Assembly: GCF_902686445.1 (NCBI RefSeq)
Contig: NC_062227.1
Location: 29,814,777-29,878,776, forward strand
DNA length: 64,000 nt
Reading direction: 5' to 3'
DNA from: Sciurus carolinensis
Taxonomy: Eukaryota; Chordata; Mammalia; Rodentia; Sciuridae
Shown here: positions 32,813 to 44,185 of the stretch, one piece after another
Layout of the letters: every line of letters starts with the position of its first letter
How positions within the stretch are numbered: position 1 is the first letter of the stretch
Translations under genes and position numbers: made by a program
Notes under the pieces: generated by a model
Database searches by the model: none
Told to the model about the DNA's origin: nothing
Seen by the model: the letters and a program-made list of their open reading frames with translations, nothing else

Positions 32813-33292
32813 AGGACTCCAATCTTATGGATATATATGATGGTGGGTTTCACTGTGATGTTTTCCTGTATGTACATATCTGTATGAACGAAATCAATTC
32901 ATTCCAGTGTCTTCCCTTAAGTAGTTGTTTGAGATGGAAGCTACTCATGGTGAGATGCTGTGAACACTGTTGAAATGAAAACAAAGGGTTGAGAATACTA
33001 GAGTTGATAAAGCAGCGGCAGGTTTTGAAAGGGCTGACTCCAATTTTGAAAGAAATCCCAGTATGGGCAAAATGATATCAGACAACTCAGAAGCAATGTT
33101 TAGCAATAAGATGTTTTAATTAAGGCATGTACACTGTTTTCTTACATTTAAGGCTATTACATTATTACACACTTGATCAGCTCTGTATAGTATAAACATA
33201 ATTTTTTATGAACCGGGAAGCAAAAAATTCATAAAATGACTTTACTGTGGAGATCTAGAATGGAATCCACAATATCTCCATGATATGCCTAT

Positions 33293-34324
33293 AGTTTCCT
33301 ACTTTTGGAGAGATTTTCAATATAATTATGGGTAAGTATAAAAATGTAGCTAAAACTGGAATAATAAAATATCATTTAGAAATATATTTTATAATATTTG
33401 GACTACATAGACTTACTATGCATTATGTAATTTTTGGACAAATGTGAAATGGGAACTAAGAATGTTTCTACTGGTGATCACAGCTCACTTTTTTTTTGTT
33501 GACTTTATCATTCTGGTTTTTCCTGAGAAACCCTAAGAAATTTAATCTACAATAGAGCTACACAATTTTAGACTGATTCAAATTCTATTATATTCATTAA
33601 TACCAAAGGATCTTCTGATTCAGTTCAGAGGATAGTAATATGTTTTGAAAAATTCATACAGAATGATCCTTATCCTTGCTATTCCTGGTGATATTAATAT
33701 TTTGAAATGAAGTGGCATTTCTAACACTGACAGAAATCATATTACCTAGCTAATCCTCAAAACACTCATTGAAACCAGCTTTTGGTTATGTATGAACTTT
33801 CGATTTCTAAATGGAAAGAACAGAGAATTTGAGCTACTTAACAAAAATAGTCACCAGTTTTATTCCTAGGGCATCAAATGAATTCTTCTAAAGGTTAGGA
33901 AAAGGATGGTTTAAGGACCAGTTCTGGAAAGACAAATTTAGGTATCTATTTAGAGCTTCCTTCAGGCTACTTGAAGTTAAAACATCCATACAAATTCCAG
34001 TACAAGAGGGACTCATTGCCAAATAAGAACCTGGGATGCCCTGGAGTAATAGATGAATATTCCCAGTCATTCAGCTTTTAAATGTTTTGTACTGATAGTC
34101 CTTGACAAAAATAAGCTCCTTCTTCTGTGCCTACCCTTTATTTTTAAAGATCCAATACCCAAACTGGTAGAAAAATAATTAAAAAAAAAAAAAAAAAACT
34201 TCCGCATGTGAATCCTGTAGTCTCCAACACAACTAGCTCCTCCTGGTGTAAAACCTGTGGGCAACTCTCCTACAATGGCCTTGCTAAGACTGAAGGGGCC
34301 CCTAATAAAGATTGCAACACAAAG
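33293..34324. other. Unannotated sequence
   Basis: No recognised element. An A18 run occurs at about 34181-34198. Confidence 0.4.
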
Positions 34325-34333
34325 GAATAACTC

Positions 34334-35645
34334 ACCAACACCTGTTGTTGCATGTGTTCTTGATAATAGCCATCCTAATTGGGGTGAGATGGAATCTTAG
34401 GGTAGTTTTGATTTGCATTTCTCTTATTACTAGAGATGTTGAACATTTTTTCATATATCTGTTGATTGCTTGTAGATCTTCTGTGAAGTGTCTGCTCATT
34501 TCCTTAGCCCATTTATTGAATGGGTTATTTGTATTCTTGGTGTTGAGTTTTTTGAGATCTTTATAAATTCTGGAGATTAGTGCTCTATCTGAAGTGCGTG
34601 TGGCAAAGATTTTTCTCCCATTCTGTAGGCTCTCTCTTCATAATGTTGATAGTTTCCTTTGCTGAGAAAAAGCTTTTTAGTTTGAATCTATCCCATTTAT
34701 TGATTCCTGCTTTTATTTCTTGTGCTTTGGGAGTCATATTAAGGAAGTCTGGTTCTAAGCTGTTACGATGAAGATTTGGGCCTACATTTTATTCTAATTG
34801 GTGCAGCATCTCTGGTCTAATTCCTAAGTCCTTCATCCATTTTGAGTTGAGTTTTGTACACAGTTGGAGATAGTGTTTTAACTTTATTTTACTGCATATG
34901 GATTTCCAGTTTTCCCAGCACCATTTTTTAAAGAGGCTATCTTTTCTCCATTGTATGTTTTTGGCAAGCAACAATAGGTGTTGGCGAGGATGTGGAGAAA
35001 AAGATACACTCATATATTACTGGTGGGGTTGCATATTGGTACAGTCACTCTGGAAATCAGCATGGAGATTCCTTAGAAAACTTGGAATGGAACCACCATT
35101 TGGCCCAGCTATTCCACTCCTTGACCTATACCCAAAGGACTTAAAATCAGCATACTATAGTCACATCAATGTTTATAGCAGTTCAATTCACAATAGCTAG
35201 ATTGTGGAACCAACCTCAATGCCCTTCAATAGATGAATGGATAAAGAAATGAATGGAAAAGTAATATTCATATATATTATAAATATTACTCAGCCATAAA
35301 GAAGAATAAAATGATGGCATTTGCAGGTAAATGGATGCAGTTGGAGAATATCATGCTAAGTAAAATAAACCAATCCCCATAAACCAAAGACTGAATGATA
35401 TCTCTGATAAGTGGATGATGATATATTATGAGGGGAAGGGGGGAAGGGAAGAATGGAGGAAGGATGGGAAATGAGGAGTGGAGGGGTTGCAGGAAGGAAA
35501 GAATAGAATGAGACAAACATCATTATTCTGTGTATATGTATGATTACACAAACAGTGTGACTCTACTTTGTGTACAACCAGAGAAATGATAGTTTTTCCC
35601 TATTTGTGTACAATGAATCAAAAAATAATAAAAAACAAATAAAAT
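34334..35645 (+). mobile_element. Second 5'-inverted L1 (twin priming), older subfamily
   Basis: Bases 34334-34974 are L1 ORF2 in minus orientation; 34976-35645 are the 3' part in plus orientation with 3' UTR and A-rich tail. Both parts reach the same ORF2 site: GCAACAATAGGTGTTGGCGAG at 34979 pairs with its near-reverse complement at 34334-34352. Flanks share AATAACTCA (34325-34333 and 35665-35673), with about 20 extra bases between the tail and the right copy. ORF2 pieces such as [15 protein letters not shown] are broken by frameshifts. Confidence 0.88.
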
Positions 35646-35673
35646 GTGGAGCTCAAAGAAAGAAAATAACTCA

Positions 35674-37497
35674 AATGAAAATAGGGACTTTGCCCCAAGT
35701 CTTTATGAAGGATTATCAGTGATGTATACACAACTATAGTGTTGTATACAGAGTGTTATAGCAACTTATATCCTTAACCAGGTGGAGCCTGTAGCATCTG
35801 CCATATTGGGTTATCTCAATAAGAGGAAGGTGATTCAGAAATCAAAGGGAATCTCTAAATAGGTGTTGTATATCCTCATTTCCTCCCAAATCACACAGAT
35901 CATAAAGACATCTCTGGTTACCTATATTCTGCCAAATTCTTCTATATCCCATTTATAACTAAAGGGGAGCTAATCTAATGGAAACTCAGATGATACACTA
36001 AGGGAAACAAGAGTCAGTCTTCAGCCAGGAGATCTCAAAAGAGAAATCAAGTAAATATATGAACGTCCATGCAAAGCAGTACACCAGAAAAATAAATCAG
36101 TTAGTCTTCTATGGTACATAGGCTTTGGGATTTAAACTTTCTTATTTATTCTTAAAACAAAAATCATATAATATCCTGATTGTGCATGCCTGAGCTTTAA
36201 CTTCCATAAGAGAGAAGATGAGTGAAGGAGCTCCTTTTCCATAAGATGTTTTGTTGCTATTTGCTCAAGTCTCTGCAACTGAGAGGCTCCAGGGGTAGAG
36301 AGGAGAGTGAGCTAAATAAAAGCAAGAATGTATAAGGGAGTCTTTGCGTTAAGGAAGATGAAGAGGACAAAGCTAACTGGACAATGGGCAGGTTAGTCAC
36401 CTCAAATCCAAATCCTTTACCATTTCAAAAACAAAACATAAGAGAAGCGACTTTATGTATGTTTTCCTCCTTTGTTCCCAAGAGTGGTACTTAAATTTCA
36501 AACACGCTTACTGACTTACCTCCTTTGTACCCCATGGAACTTACCCACCACAGCCCTGGAGGTGGGGAACCTGCAGTATACATGGAGAGATGAGTGAGTT
36601 CCGTTCAGTTGGAAGTTATCATTTACAGGATCCAACTGAAAAGGGATAACCTGTGTCTCTTATAGCCATCCTCATCCAATCATGACCTCCAGTTTCCATT
36701 TATGGAAAAAAATTCTAATGCTCCTTCGTGTTCTGACTTAACGCATTCTCTTTGCTACACACAGTGACTTCCTTTCAGATTGAGAACACATCACAAAGGG
36801 CACAGAATTTGTCCTCCCAAATTCCTTGAAAAAGGAAGGGAATAGTCCCTCTATCATACTATTGGGAAAGCTGAACATTTTTGATCCATTCAGAAGAGAG
36901 TGCATCATCATCTGCTGATCATTGTCTGCTCTATTTTAAGAGAGAAGGAACTCAGTAGAAGCTTCACTGGGAGGTTTTTATGATTCCCACTGGCCACCCC
37001 CAGAGCACTGAAATTTCTCTGGACTCAGTGTCCTCCTATGTCAAATGGTCACAGACTGCAGGGCTGATGACACTCGATGTGTCTGAAGGACCAAGGATGA
37101 TGTCACCTGGTGAGCATTCCAAAGATGATCGTGGTTTTCAGTATTTTCTCTTGTACTGGTTCCAATTTTCTCAGGAAAATGGAAGAAAGATAAGTCTTCC
37201 TAATTGTGACTCTGTTTCTTCTGCATGATGATTTTTTTGTGTGTGTTTATAAGTACATGGCAGGTTCTTCTACCCTGGTATGAATTTTGTACACATCTCT
37301 CTTTAAAAATTAATACCCAGAGTCAAGTGGATATTAATTTATCAAAAATAACACAGTTCATACTCCAATGTAAATAGAGGAGTAAAGAACATAGGGAGGA
37401 AAGGGAAGGGACAAGGGTTACAAATTATCCACCAGAAGCAATAAAGTCTGTCAGGAAGACCTAGCTATATTATTTTTCCAAATATATATGTATCTAA
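35674..37497. other. Mostly unannotated sequence
   Basis: No gene recognised. A weak MIR-like stretch occurs at about 37012-37110 (TCTGGACTCAGTGTCCTCCTA, GTCAAATGG). The 82-codon frame at 36980-37228 runs through it and is not supported. Confidence 0.4.
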
Positions 37498-37708
37498 TTT
37501 GGGGGGGGTACTGGAGATTAATCTCGGGGACACTCAACCACTGAGCCATATCCCCAGGCCTATTTTGTATTTTATTTAAAGACAGGCTTTTGCTGAGTTG
37601 CTTAGCACCTCACTGTTGCTGAGGCTGGCTTTGAATTTAAGATCCTCCTGCCTCAGACTCCCGAGTTGCTGGGATTATAGGCATGTACCACAGTACCCAG
37701 CCTGTATC
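37498..37708 (-). mobile_element. B1-dID (MEN-like) SINE
   Basis: A G8 run, TACTGGAGATTAATCTCGGG and CACTGAGCCATATCCCCAGG (ID half), then TGCTGGGATTATAGGCATG (B1 half), all in minus orientation. It also has a homopolymer run where body and tail meet, as in the ID at 32711. Confidence 0.9.
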
Positions 37709-38345
37709 TCATTTTTGTGGAGAAAATATCTATATTTTTACAAAAAGATTAGTTTTAGTAAAGTACATTACATATTATGCATAATTACATGCACCCATAA
37801 AAAGACCAAATAAATGATATAATGAAGAGAGAAAAAGATTTAGTGTTCCTATGAAAGAAATTAAATAATTCAAACAATTAAAAAACAAAAACTAAAACAA
37901 ACACACACTGCATATATTGTTACTGGTATTAGTCAAGATTCTTGATTCATTTTTCAGCTACTGAACATATTTTTTTCAATGTGGATTTCAGTTATTTTCC
38001 AAGATGCCCACCAAAATGCATTGTGTAAAATTTGCTAAGTAAATTGAGATTTTTATCTCAACTTTGCTGGTTTGCTATAATTGTATGAACTCTAAGCTGA
38101 CTACACTTTTAGTTTAACATAGACTTATATATCATATCTCATTTTGGGAGAAACAAAAGGTAAATCTCATCTGATTTTATTTAGGATACTTATGAAAACT
38201 CGAGTGATTTTATTTAAGATACTTATTAAGACACTTATTGGTTTACATTATATTTGCTTTCTGTATGTTTTTTGAAAATATTTTTTATTGTGTTTATAGT
38301 TTTCTGACAGTTCCTTCTCTTTTTTCATTCAATTTGGATAGGCAG
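37709..38345. other. Unannotated sequence upstream of a candidate exon
   Basis: No repeat recognised. It ends in a long pyrimidine-rich stretch (TTCCTTCTCTTTTTTCATTC) followed by TAGGCAG. Confidence 0.4.
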
Positions 38346-38432
38346 TATGACTTTTATTTCTTCATGAAATCTGTCTGTGGCCCTCCCACTCAGCTGCCCA
38401 TGATTTATTACTGGCTGAAGCAGCTTAGTTTG
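38346..38432 (+). CDS. Putative internal coding exon, protein not recognised
   Basis: Preceded by a strong pyrimidine tract with two nearby AGs (38341, 38345) and followed by a consensus donor (TTG|GTAAGT). Using the second AG gives exactly 87 bp, phase 0 at both ends, and this is the only frame without stops. The peptide starts YDFYFFMKSVCGPPTQLP and ends IYYWLKQLSL: rich in aromatic residues, with a Cys and a Pro-Pro turn. It is outside any repeat I recognise. Phase agrees with the candidate exon at 3961-4050, so both could belong to one plus-strand gene with a long, repeat-filled intron, with other exons possibly missed. Gene identity is unknown. Confidence 0.5.
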
Positions 38433-41417
38433 GTAAGTTCGCAAGCTGGTTCTCTTTAGTACCCTATCGTGCATGCCATCTGGGCCCATTGCTTTCAGTT
38501 CATTCTAATTTTTCAAATATTCCCTCATCCTTTTTTTTTTTGGTAAGGTTATACAGCTATTTTGACAAAATCATTAACCTCTGTTTATTGTATTTCTTGT
38601 TTTATTTTTCTTGTCTTAAGATGTAAAGAAAAATAATAATAATTAAGTCTAAATTAATATCATGGACATTTTCAAGCATTATCATTAATTTCATTGATTT
38701 ATGTTTAGGGACTGGTTTATGTTCTCTCATAATGCTACATCTATGAAAATAGTATATGTGAAAATTTCGTTCCTACCTTCTCATCCTAACACAGATAAAA
38801 AAATAAAGGGTCATATGGATCCTTTGTGTCTCATACAAACTACTTTTTGTTTATAGACTGAAAGACACAGTGCTCAGACCTCATGAATCAAAAGAGAAGG
38901 CTTCTTTCTCTCACCTTCTTTTCATCTGTGACAGGAGCTAGTCCGCGTTCCTCACAAGAAAGCTGAATTTAGTCTTACAATGTCCATAGCTGAATTCAAT
39001 TTCCAGGAACCATTTATGTTCCTTTAATGATACCTGGAAATATAATATCATGCTTATGAAGCCATGGCCCATATAATGTAGTCTGAAATCAGTATCAAAT
39101 TTAAAAGATCAAAGTGGCCAAGATAAACTTCTGCCCTCTACTTGTGCATCAGCAAGCAGATATTTCTTAGCAACTCCTATTAAAAGTTGTCCATCCCTCA
39201 TGAAAATGATATACCTCACAGTCTGTGGAAGTGGCCACTCTGCTACCCATGCCCTTCCCACCATCTTGCATCCCTGATTCCCTCTCCTTATGGGAAAACC
39301 TATGGTTACCTAATAACACCCATGAGATGTCACACCCCTGCCCACCTGCATACCTGCATCATGGAGATGTTCTGGTTCATCTTGAACTCTGATTGTTTCA
39401 TGGGAATAAAGCTCCATTCCCTCTACTCTGGTTTCCTCAGAAAGTGGGTAAACAGGTGATGTCAGCAGGATGATAGAACAGGGATTTCTAACGCTCCTCT
39501 GTCCTCAAAACACCCATTGGAGCAATGATCTGTGAATGAAAAACCAGAGCTAAGAAAACAAGGTGAGAGATGGCAGCACCTGGGTGTAGAAGCGAAAAAA
39601 GAAAGGATGCCAAAGAGGAAAGGAAGGACGATTTTACCTTCCCCACGTCAGCCCTCCCTCAACAGTAGGGTGACTCGAGGCACAATAGTACACGACACTG
39701 CACTCTTCACTTCAGAATGCTAGAGGAAAGGATTTTGAGTTTTTACTATGGAGGCATGATAAATGTTTGAGGAAATGGGTATATTTGACCTGATTTAAAC
39801 ATTGTGCTATATATTATATATGTGTGTTTTGAAACATCAGGTTACCCCATTAACCTTTTTCTTTATATATATTTTTATGTAGCAGTTTAAAATAAATGTG
39901 ATTTGTAAAGGAAAAAAAAAAAAAACTTAAAATGAGGTTCCAAGCTAGATTCCAGGAGCTGTGGTCACATTGAGGCTTTATAGATGGTTCTGGGAGATGC
40001 TCTAGATCACAAAGGTCAGGGCAGAACCTGCCCAGTGGGATACAAGAGGAACTGATGAAGACCTCAGTCAGGAAGGGTGCTGATACCCTGTGGGGCAGGC
40101 AGAATTAGCAATGACCTGGTGCTGCAGGAAATCACTCGCTGAAAATGCAGTTAATGATGCAGGTGAGCTTGATGCAACGCCAAAGGTTAAATGGCAGCCA
40201 CTTCACCTTAGGTGATGTGTTCTTTGGGCTTCATCAGTAAGATGGGGTAATTACATCTTTCTGTGCTAATAGAAAAGGGTTGTCCAAACTATGATAGGAG
40301 ACAATGATTTTGGAAAATTTTATATTTGTATTAATTAAGTTAATAGTAATAAGAATTAATAGACTACCCAATAAAAAAGTATAGTTAAGCTACAGAAAGA
40401 AGGAGAGGATTCTGAGTAATATAAAGAATAATTCTCCATGTACTGAGGACTGATATGCTCACCTTTTGGGTTATTCTGTGACTCACTGTGTCTGGTCCTG
40501 GGGTGTGTCCCAATTAGGAAGGACATTCAGATGTAGGAAGATGATATTACCTGCAGATTTACTGTGCAGCACTTGAAAGAAATATGGTAAAGTAATTTGC
40601 TTTCCTTTAATAAAAACTAGAAAATTAATTACTGTGAAATAAGTTTGTGGGATGATAAAAAGAAAAGTAAAAAATCTTTAAGATGAGTAACATTAAAAGA
40701 GAAAACAGTACTGATGCTGTATAGAAATAGGAAACACAGATATTCATAATTTACTTCATTTTATTTGTCTTAACAATAAAAAAATCAAAACATCAGATCA
40801 AAGTAGTATTTTTAAACTCCAACTTCACTTTACACTCTGAAAATAATTTATAGACTGAAGTAGAAATATTTATGAGCTACATGGATTATTAAAAAGGCAC
40901 AGTGTTTCTTCCTTGATTTCCCATTTGAAAACAATGGTATTTTTTAATCTTCATTCAAACGGGAGAGAGTGGTAGATAATGCTATATTAAAATAAACTAC
41001 AAAACGTATTAAACTAAGTTATTAAATGAATATATAGCAAAAGTTTTTAAGTGACTTAACTACCCCCCTTTGATTTTATAGAAATCTTATAGAGCTTACA
41101 TTTCCCTGACAATACATCAAATGAATAAATATATGTCTTTCCAAAGTGCAATTTGTTTTTTCCTTTAGGGTTTTTTTTGGTGTGTGTGTGTGTGTGTTTC
41201 TGTTTCTTTTTACTTCCAGAAGTTTCTATTGCACATGTAAGTCTACTGCCATGTTTCTCAAACTAATGTGCACAGAGATCAGCTTGGGTGCCATTTGTTT
41301 TAGCAGAAGAAAATACTAAGCCAAGCATAATATTATTTTATTATAAGAGGTAGGAAGGAATATAAGGTCTTTATATTTTAGGAAAAGCCCTTGAACACAT
41401 GGTATTTTAATCAGCAT
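38433..41417. other. Mostly unannotated sequence
   Basis: Nothing named with confidence. There is a T run at about 38529, an AT-rich stretch near 39810-39890, an A14 run at 39911, and a TG microsatellite at about 41180-41198. An AATAAA at 39404 in a CT-rich context could belong to an old LTR, but this is too weak to call. Confidence 0.35.
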
Positions 41418-41828
41418 TTTTGTTTCTGGGACCAAATGACCTGACAAGAACAATTTTAGAGGAGGAAAAGTTTATGTGGTGCTCACAGTTTCAGAGATTT
41501 CAGGTCCATAAAACAGCTGTCTCCATTGCTCTGGGTTCAAAGTAAGGCAGAATATCATGACAGAAGAGTGTGGTGGAGGAAAGCAGCTCAGAATATGGCC
41601 ACCAGTAAGGAGAGAGAGAGAGAAAGAAAGTCCCAAAGGCATGCCCCTAGTGACGTACCTCTGACAGCCATACACCACCTGCCTATAGTTACCACCCAGT
41701 TGATCTATTCAAGTGAATTAATGCACTGATTAAGTTAAGGCTCTCAAAACCAAATCATTTCACCTCTGAACATTCTTGTTTTGTCTCACATGAGTTTTTG
41801 GGGAATACCTCCTAACTAAACCATAACA
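41418..41828 (-). mobile_element. MaLR-type LTR, first of two
   Basis: Plus-strand blocks ACCAAATGACCTGACAAGAA, GAGGAGGAAAAGTTTATGTGG, CACAGTTTCAGAGATTTCAGG, a GA-rich middle, GAATTAATGCACTGATTAAG and the end AACTAAACCATAACA. In element sense it begins TGTTATGGTTTAG, as expected for this LTR family. It has the same block order as 41922-42393. Confidence 0.75.
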
Positions 41829-41921
41829 CATGGGCTTCCCTTGGGTAACAAAAAAAAGTAATTTCAGTGTCAGTGAACAAAATAACCTTACTAATATCAG
41901 CTGTCCCTTTCTCCTTGACCC

Positions 41922-42131
41922 TTGTTTAAGTCAGCTTTGCATTGCTGTGACCAACAGACCTTGACTGAGCATCATAGAGGAGAAAAAGTTTATTTTGGCT
42001 TATGGTTTCAGAGGTTCAGTCCATGGTCTGGCAACTCTACAGCTCTGGGTTGGAGGGAAGGCAAAACATCACGGAACAAGGGCATGGTGGAGGAAAACAG
42101 CTCAGAACCTGGCAACCAGGAAGTGGGGGTG

Positions 42132-42175
<44 letters not shown>

Positions 42176-42393
42176 CCCATCGAGGACAGTATATAAACCC
42201 CAAAGGCATACCCTCTGTGACATTCCTCAAGCCACACCCTACCTGCCTACCTTTACCACTCAGTCAAGCCACTTCAGTGAATTAATCTGTTGATTTGGTT
42301 ACACCTCTCATAGTTTGTTCATTTTACATCTGAAGTTTCTTGCATTGTTTTTCACATGAGCTTTTGGGGGACACTTCATTTCTGAACCTTAAC
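41922..42393 (-). mobile_element. MaLR-type LTR, second of two
   Basis: TTGCTGTGACCAACAGACCTT, AGGAGAAAAAGTTTATTTTGG, GGTTTCAGAGGTTCAGTCCA, a pure GA microsatellite, GAATTAATCTGTTGATTTGG and the end TCTGAACCTTAACA. Antisense TATA-like GTATATAAACC occurs at about 42189. Overlapping open frames of up to 123 codons on both strands include the GA repeat and are not genes. Confidence 0.78.
42133..42170. repeat. (GA)n microsatellite inside an LTR
   Basis: About 19 uninterrupted GA units. Confidence 0.95.
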
Positions 42394-43420
42394 ATTCCTA
42401 TATCTAAAATATTCAAATTTACCTTGTTTTACAATTAAGTTTTGGCTCAGCACACCTTAATCTTAACTTTTCTACTACTGTACTTTTGCCATAGCAATTA
42501 TATTTGTAAAACTTTAAAAAAGAATATATATGTATCACTCAATCAAGATTTTTTGATATATCTTCAAAAAGAGAAAAGACCACAATTTATTAGATTTAGT
42601 TGGTAATTTGCTATATACTATTAAGGTCCTATGCAGTAAAGAATCTGAATATAAATTATGACTATCCTGTTTGATACCCGAATGAACTTAAATTTTCTTA
42701 TTTACTTTTTTTAAATCTACTTAAATTTTTTACTTATTTGCTTAAATTTTTATTTTTACTTAAATTCTCTGAACTTCATTTCCACAGCAGTGAAGTTATT
42801 TGTAACCTTGCTATAAAGATTAAAAACAGAGTATTAAAATTGCCTTATGCAATGCTTGGCGTATATTAGGTATAGAACAAATGGCATCATTGTGTTTTAT
42901 TGCATTGCTACAATTAAGTCAAAAACTCTATTTGTAACTAATATCTATATAGAATTATGAAATCTTAAAACTTTTTATTATCACAAGCTAAAATATTTTC
43001 ACATTCATTATTTTATTTTTTCTCAAAATAACTGGTTGATGGGACAGGTGTTATTTCATTCTGAGGATGAGAAAAAGGACTTGATGAGATTTTCTAACAG
43101 CTAGGATGAGGCAGAAGAAAGTGGATCCATATTTTATGGCACTGTGAATTCACTATATCAGATTGTTGGGCATAGTAGAAAACAGGAGAGTTTTATGGTT
43201 TTTCTCCCCTAAAATCTTCCTCATTGCTATTAACCACCGACTTTTGTCTTTCCATGTAGCTGAGGTCCAATATTTGGAGTCGTTATTTACTCCTCTCTAT
43301 CGTACTATTATATGTCACTCAATCAAGAATTTTTTGATATATCTTCAGAACTTCAAAATATATGCATATTTCTACTAATTCTCACCATTACCTTTTTTTC
43401 TGAATTACTCCCGTATTTCT
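42394..43420. other. Unannotated sequence
   Basis: AT-rich. The 16-mer CACTCAATCAAGAATT-type motif appears twice (about 42537 and 43316: TCACTCAATCAAGA followed by TTTTTTGATATATCTTC), a short dispersed direct repeat of about 30 bp. Nothing else recognised. Confidence 0.45.
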
Positions 43421-43424
43421 CCTG

Positions 43425-43980
43425 GTGTCTTCCTGCACTGCAACCAGGGCCTGTTCTCACTACGGCAGCCAGTCAGAAGGACTTCTTAATAATATAAGAT
43501 CATGTCACTCTTCTCTCAAAACCTTCCACAGACTCTCCAAGATCTCTACGGTGGTCTACAATGCTCTGTGTGACCCCAGCTCATTCTTTTCTTTCCCCCT
43601 CATTTTCTTCGCCCAGGGCTCATGTGAGGTCATCCTGGGATGCTCTCTCCCCAGGTCCTCTCATGGTGAGGTTCCTCACTTTCTTCAAGTCCTTGCTAAA
43701 ATGTCACCCTCTCCGTGTGGCTCATTCCTGACCATTCAATTTCACATTGGAACTTTTTTTCCAAGAGTCCTCTTGCTTCGACCTATTTATTTTACTTTTT
43801 GTGATATTTTTCTCCTTCTAATATAACATGTAATTTACTCATTAACGGTGTCAGTTATACTGGCTCCCAGTTACACTTAAGGCCACAGGAGGGTGAGGGA
43901 TTTGTTTTGGGTCTAAAGGGCACAGACAAGTATCCAGCACCCAAATACTTGAATGTGTGCTACCTAAATGAAACCTGGCT
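43425..43980 (+). mobile_element. L2 LINE 3' portion
   Basis: CTCAAAACCTTCCACAGACTC, GGTGGTCTACAATGCTCTGTG, CTCACTTTCTTCAAGTCCTTG, GCTAAAATGTCACCCTCTCCG and CCTGACCATTCAATTTCAC follow the L2 order and sense. The 133-codon frame at 43425-43826 runs through this fossil; it is not a gene. Confidence 0.8.
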
Positions 43981-44029
43981 CTGCCTGCCATCTCACCTTT
44001 TTTTTTTTTTTTGATACAATGCCAAAAAT

Positions 44030-44185
44030 TTACCAGTATTCCCTCATATAGTTTTCACATTATTTTTGCAAGGTAGGTATTTAGCAAAATACACGGATGA
44101 AACTGAGATACACAAAGAAAAAATAACTTATATCACAGCTAACCAATGAGAGAGCCAGATTCAATCCTGGGTTTGACTTTTTAGA
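44030..44185 (-). mobile_element. MIR SINE fragment
   Basis: CATATAGTTTTCACATTATTTT, GCAAGGTAGGTATT, GATGAAACTGAGATACACAAAG and CAGATTCAATCCTGGGTTTGAC lie in the order of a reverse-complemented MIR. Confidence 0.75.

Larger units (their letters stand above)
32600..32919 (-). mobile_element. Older L1 3' UTR fragment inside Tigger1
   Basis: Starts with a T-rich tail (CTTTTTTAAACATTTTTATTG), then AGTTCTACATGATAGTAGAATC: the reverse complement of the older squirrel L1 end seen at 30900 and 55500. The Tigger1 sequence resumes at about 32920. It is itself split by an ID element. Confidence 0.8.
31327..33292 (+). mobile_element. Tigger1-type DNA transposon, internally deleted and invaded
   Basis: The ends are CAGGCATCGCTC (left, preceded by TA) and ATATGCCTATA (right), fitting Tigger inverted repeats and a TA target. 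Inside, in order: GATCTGTGATCAGTGATCTTTG, GACAACAATATTGAAATTAGG, AAATTAAAAGTGCACTTCTATTG, GTTCATGAGGTTTAATAAAGG, CATGATAAAACTTTAACAGATG and TTGATAAAGCAGCGGCAGG. Subtracting the insertions leaves about 1.4 kb against about 2.4 kb for an intact element. One loss falls near 32520 and removes the middle of the transposase; another falls near 33090. It is interrupted by a SINE (31785-32010) and an L1 fragment (32600-32919). It cannot encode a transposase. Confidence 0.9.

Noticed and set aside
41208..41225. 17-nt interval between TTTTTACTTCCAG and GTAAGTC
   Set aside because: Both splice signals are strong, but the interval is too short and not a multiple of three; the TG/CT tract before it makes chance acceptors likely.
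41922..42293. 123-codon frame containing an Arg-Glu repeat
   Set aside because: It is LTR sequence plus a GA microsatellite; overlapping frames are open on both strands for the same reason.
43425..43826. 133-codon plus-strand frame
   Set aside because: The sequence follows the L2 LINE consensus order; the frame is a chance opening in a fossil.
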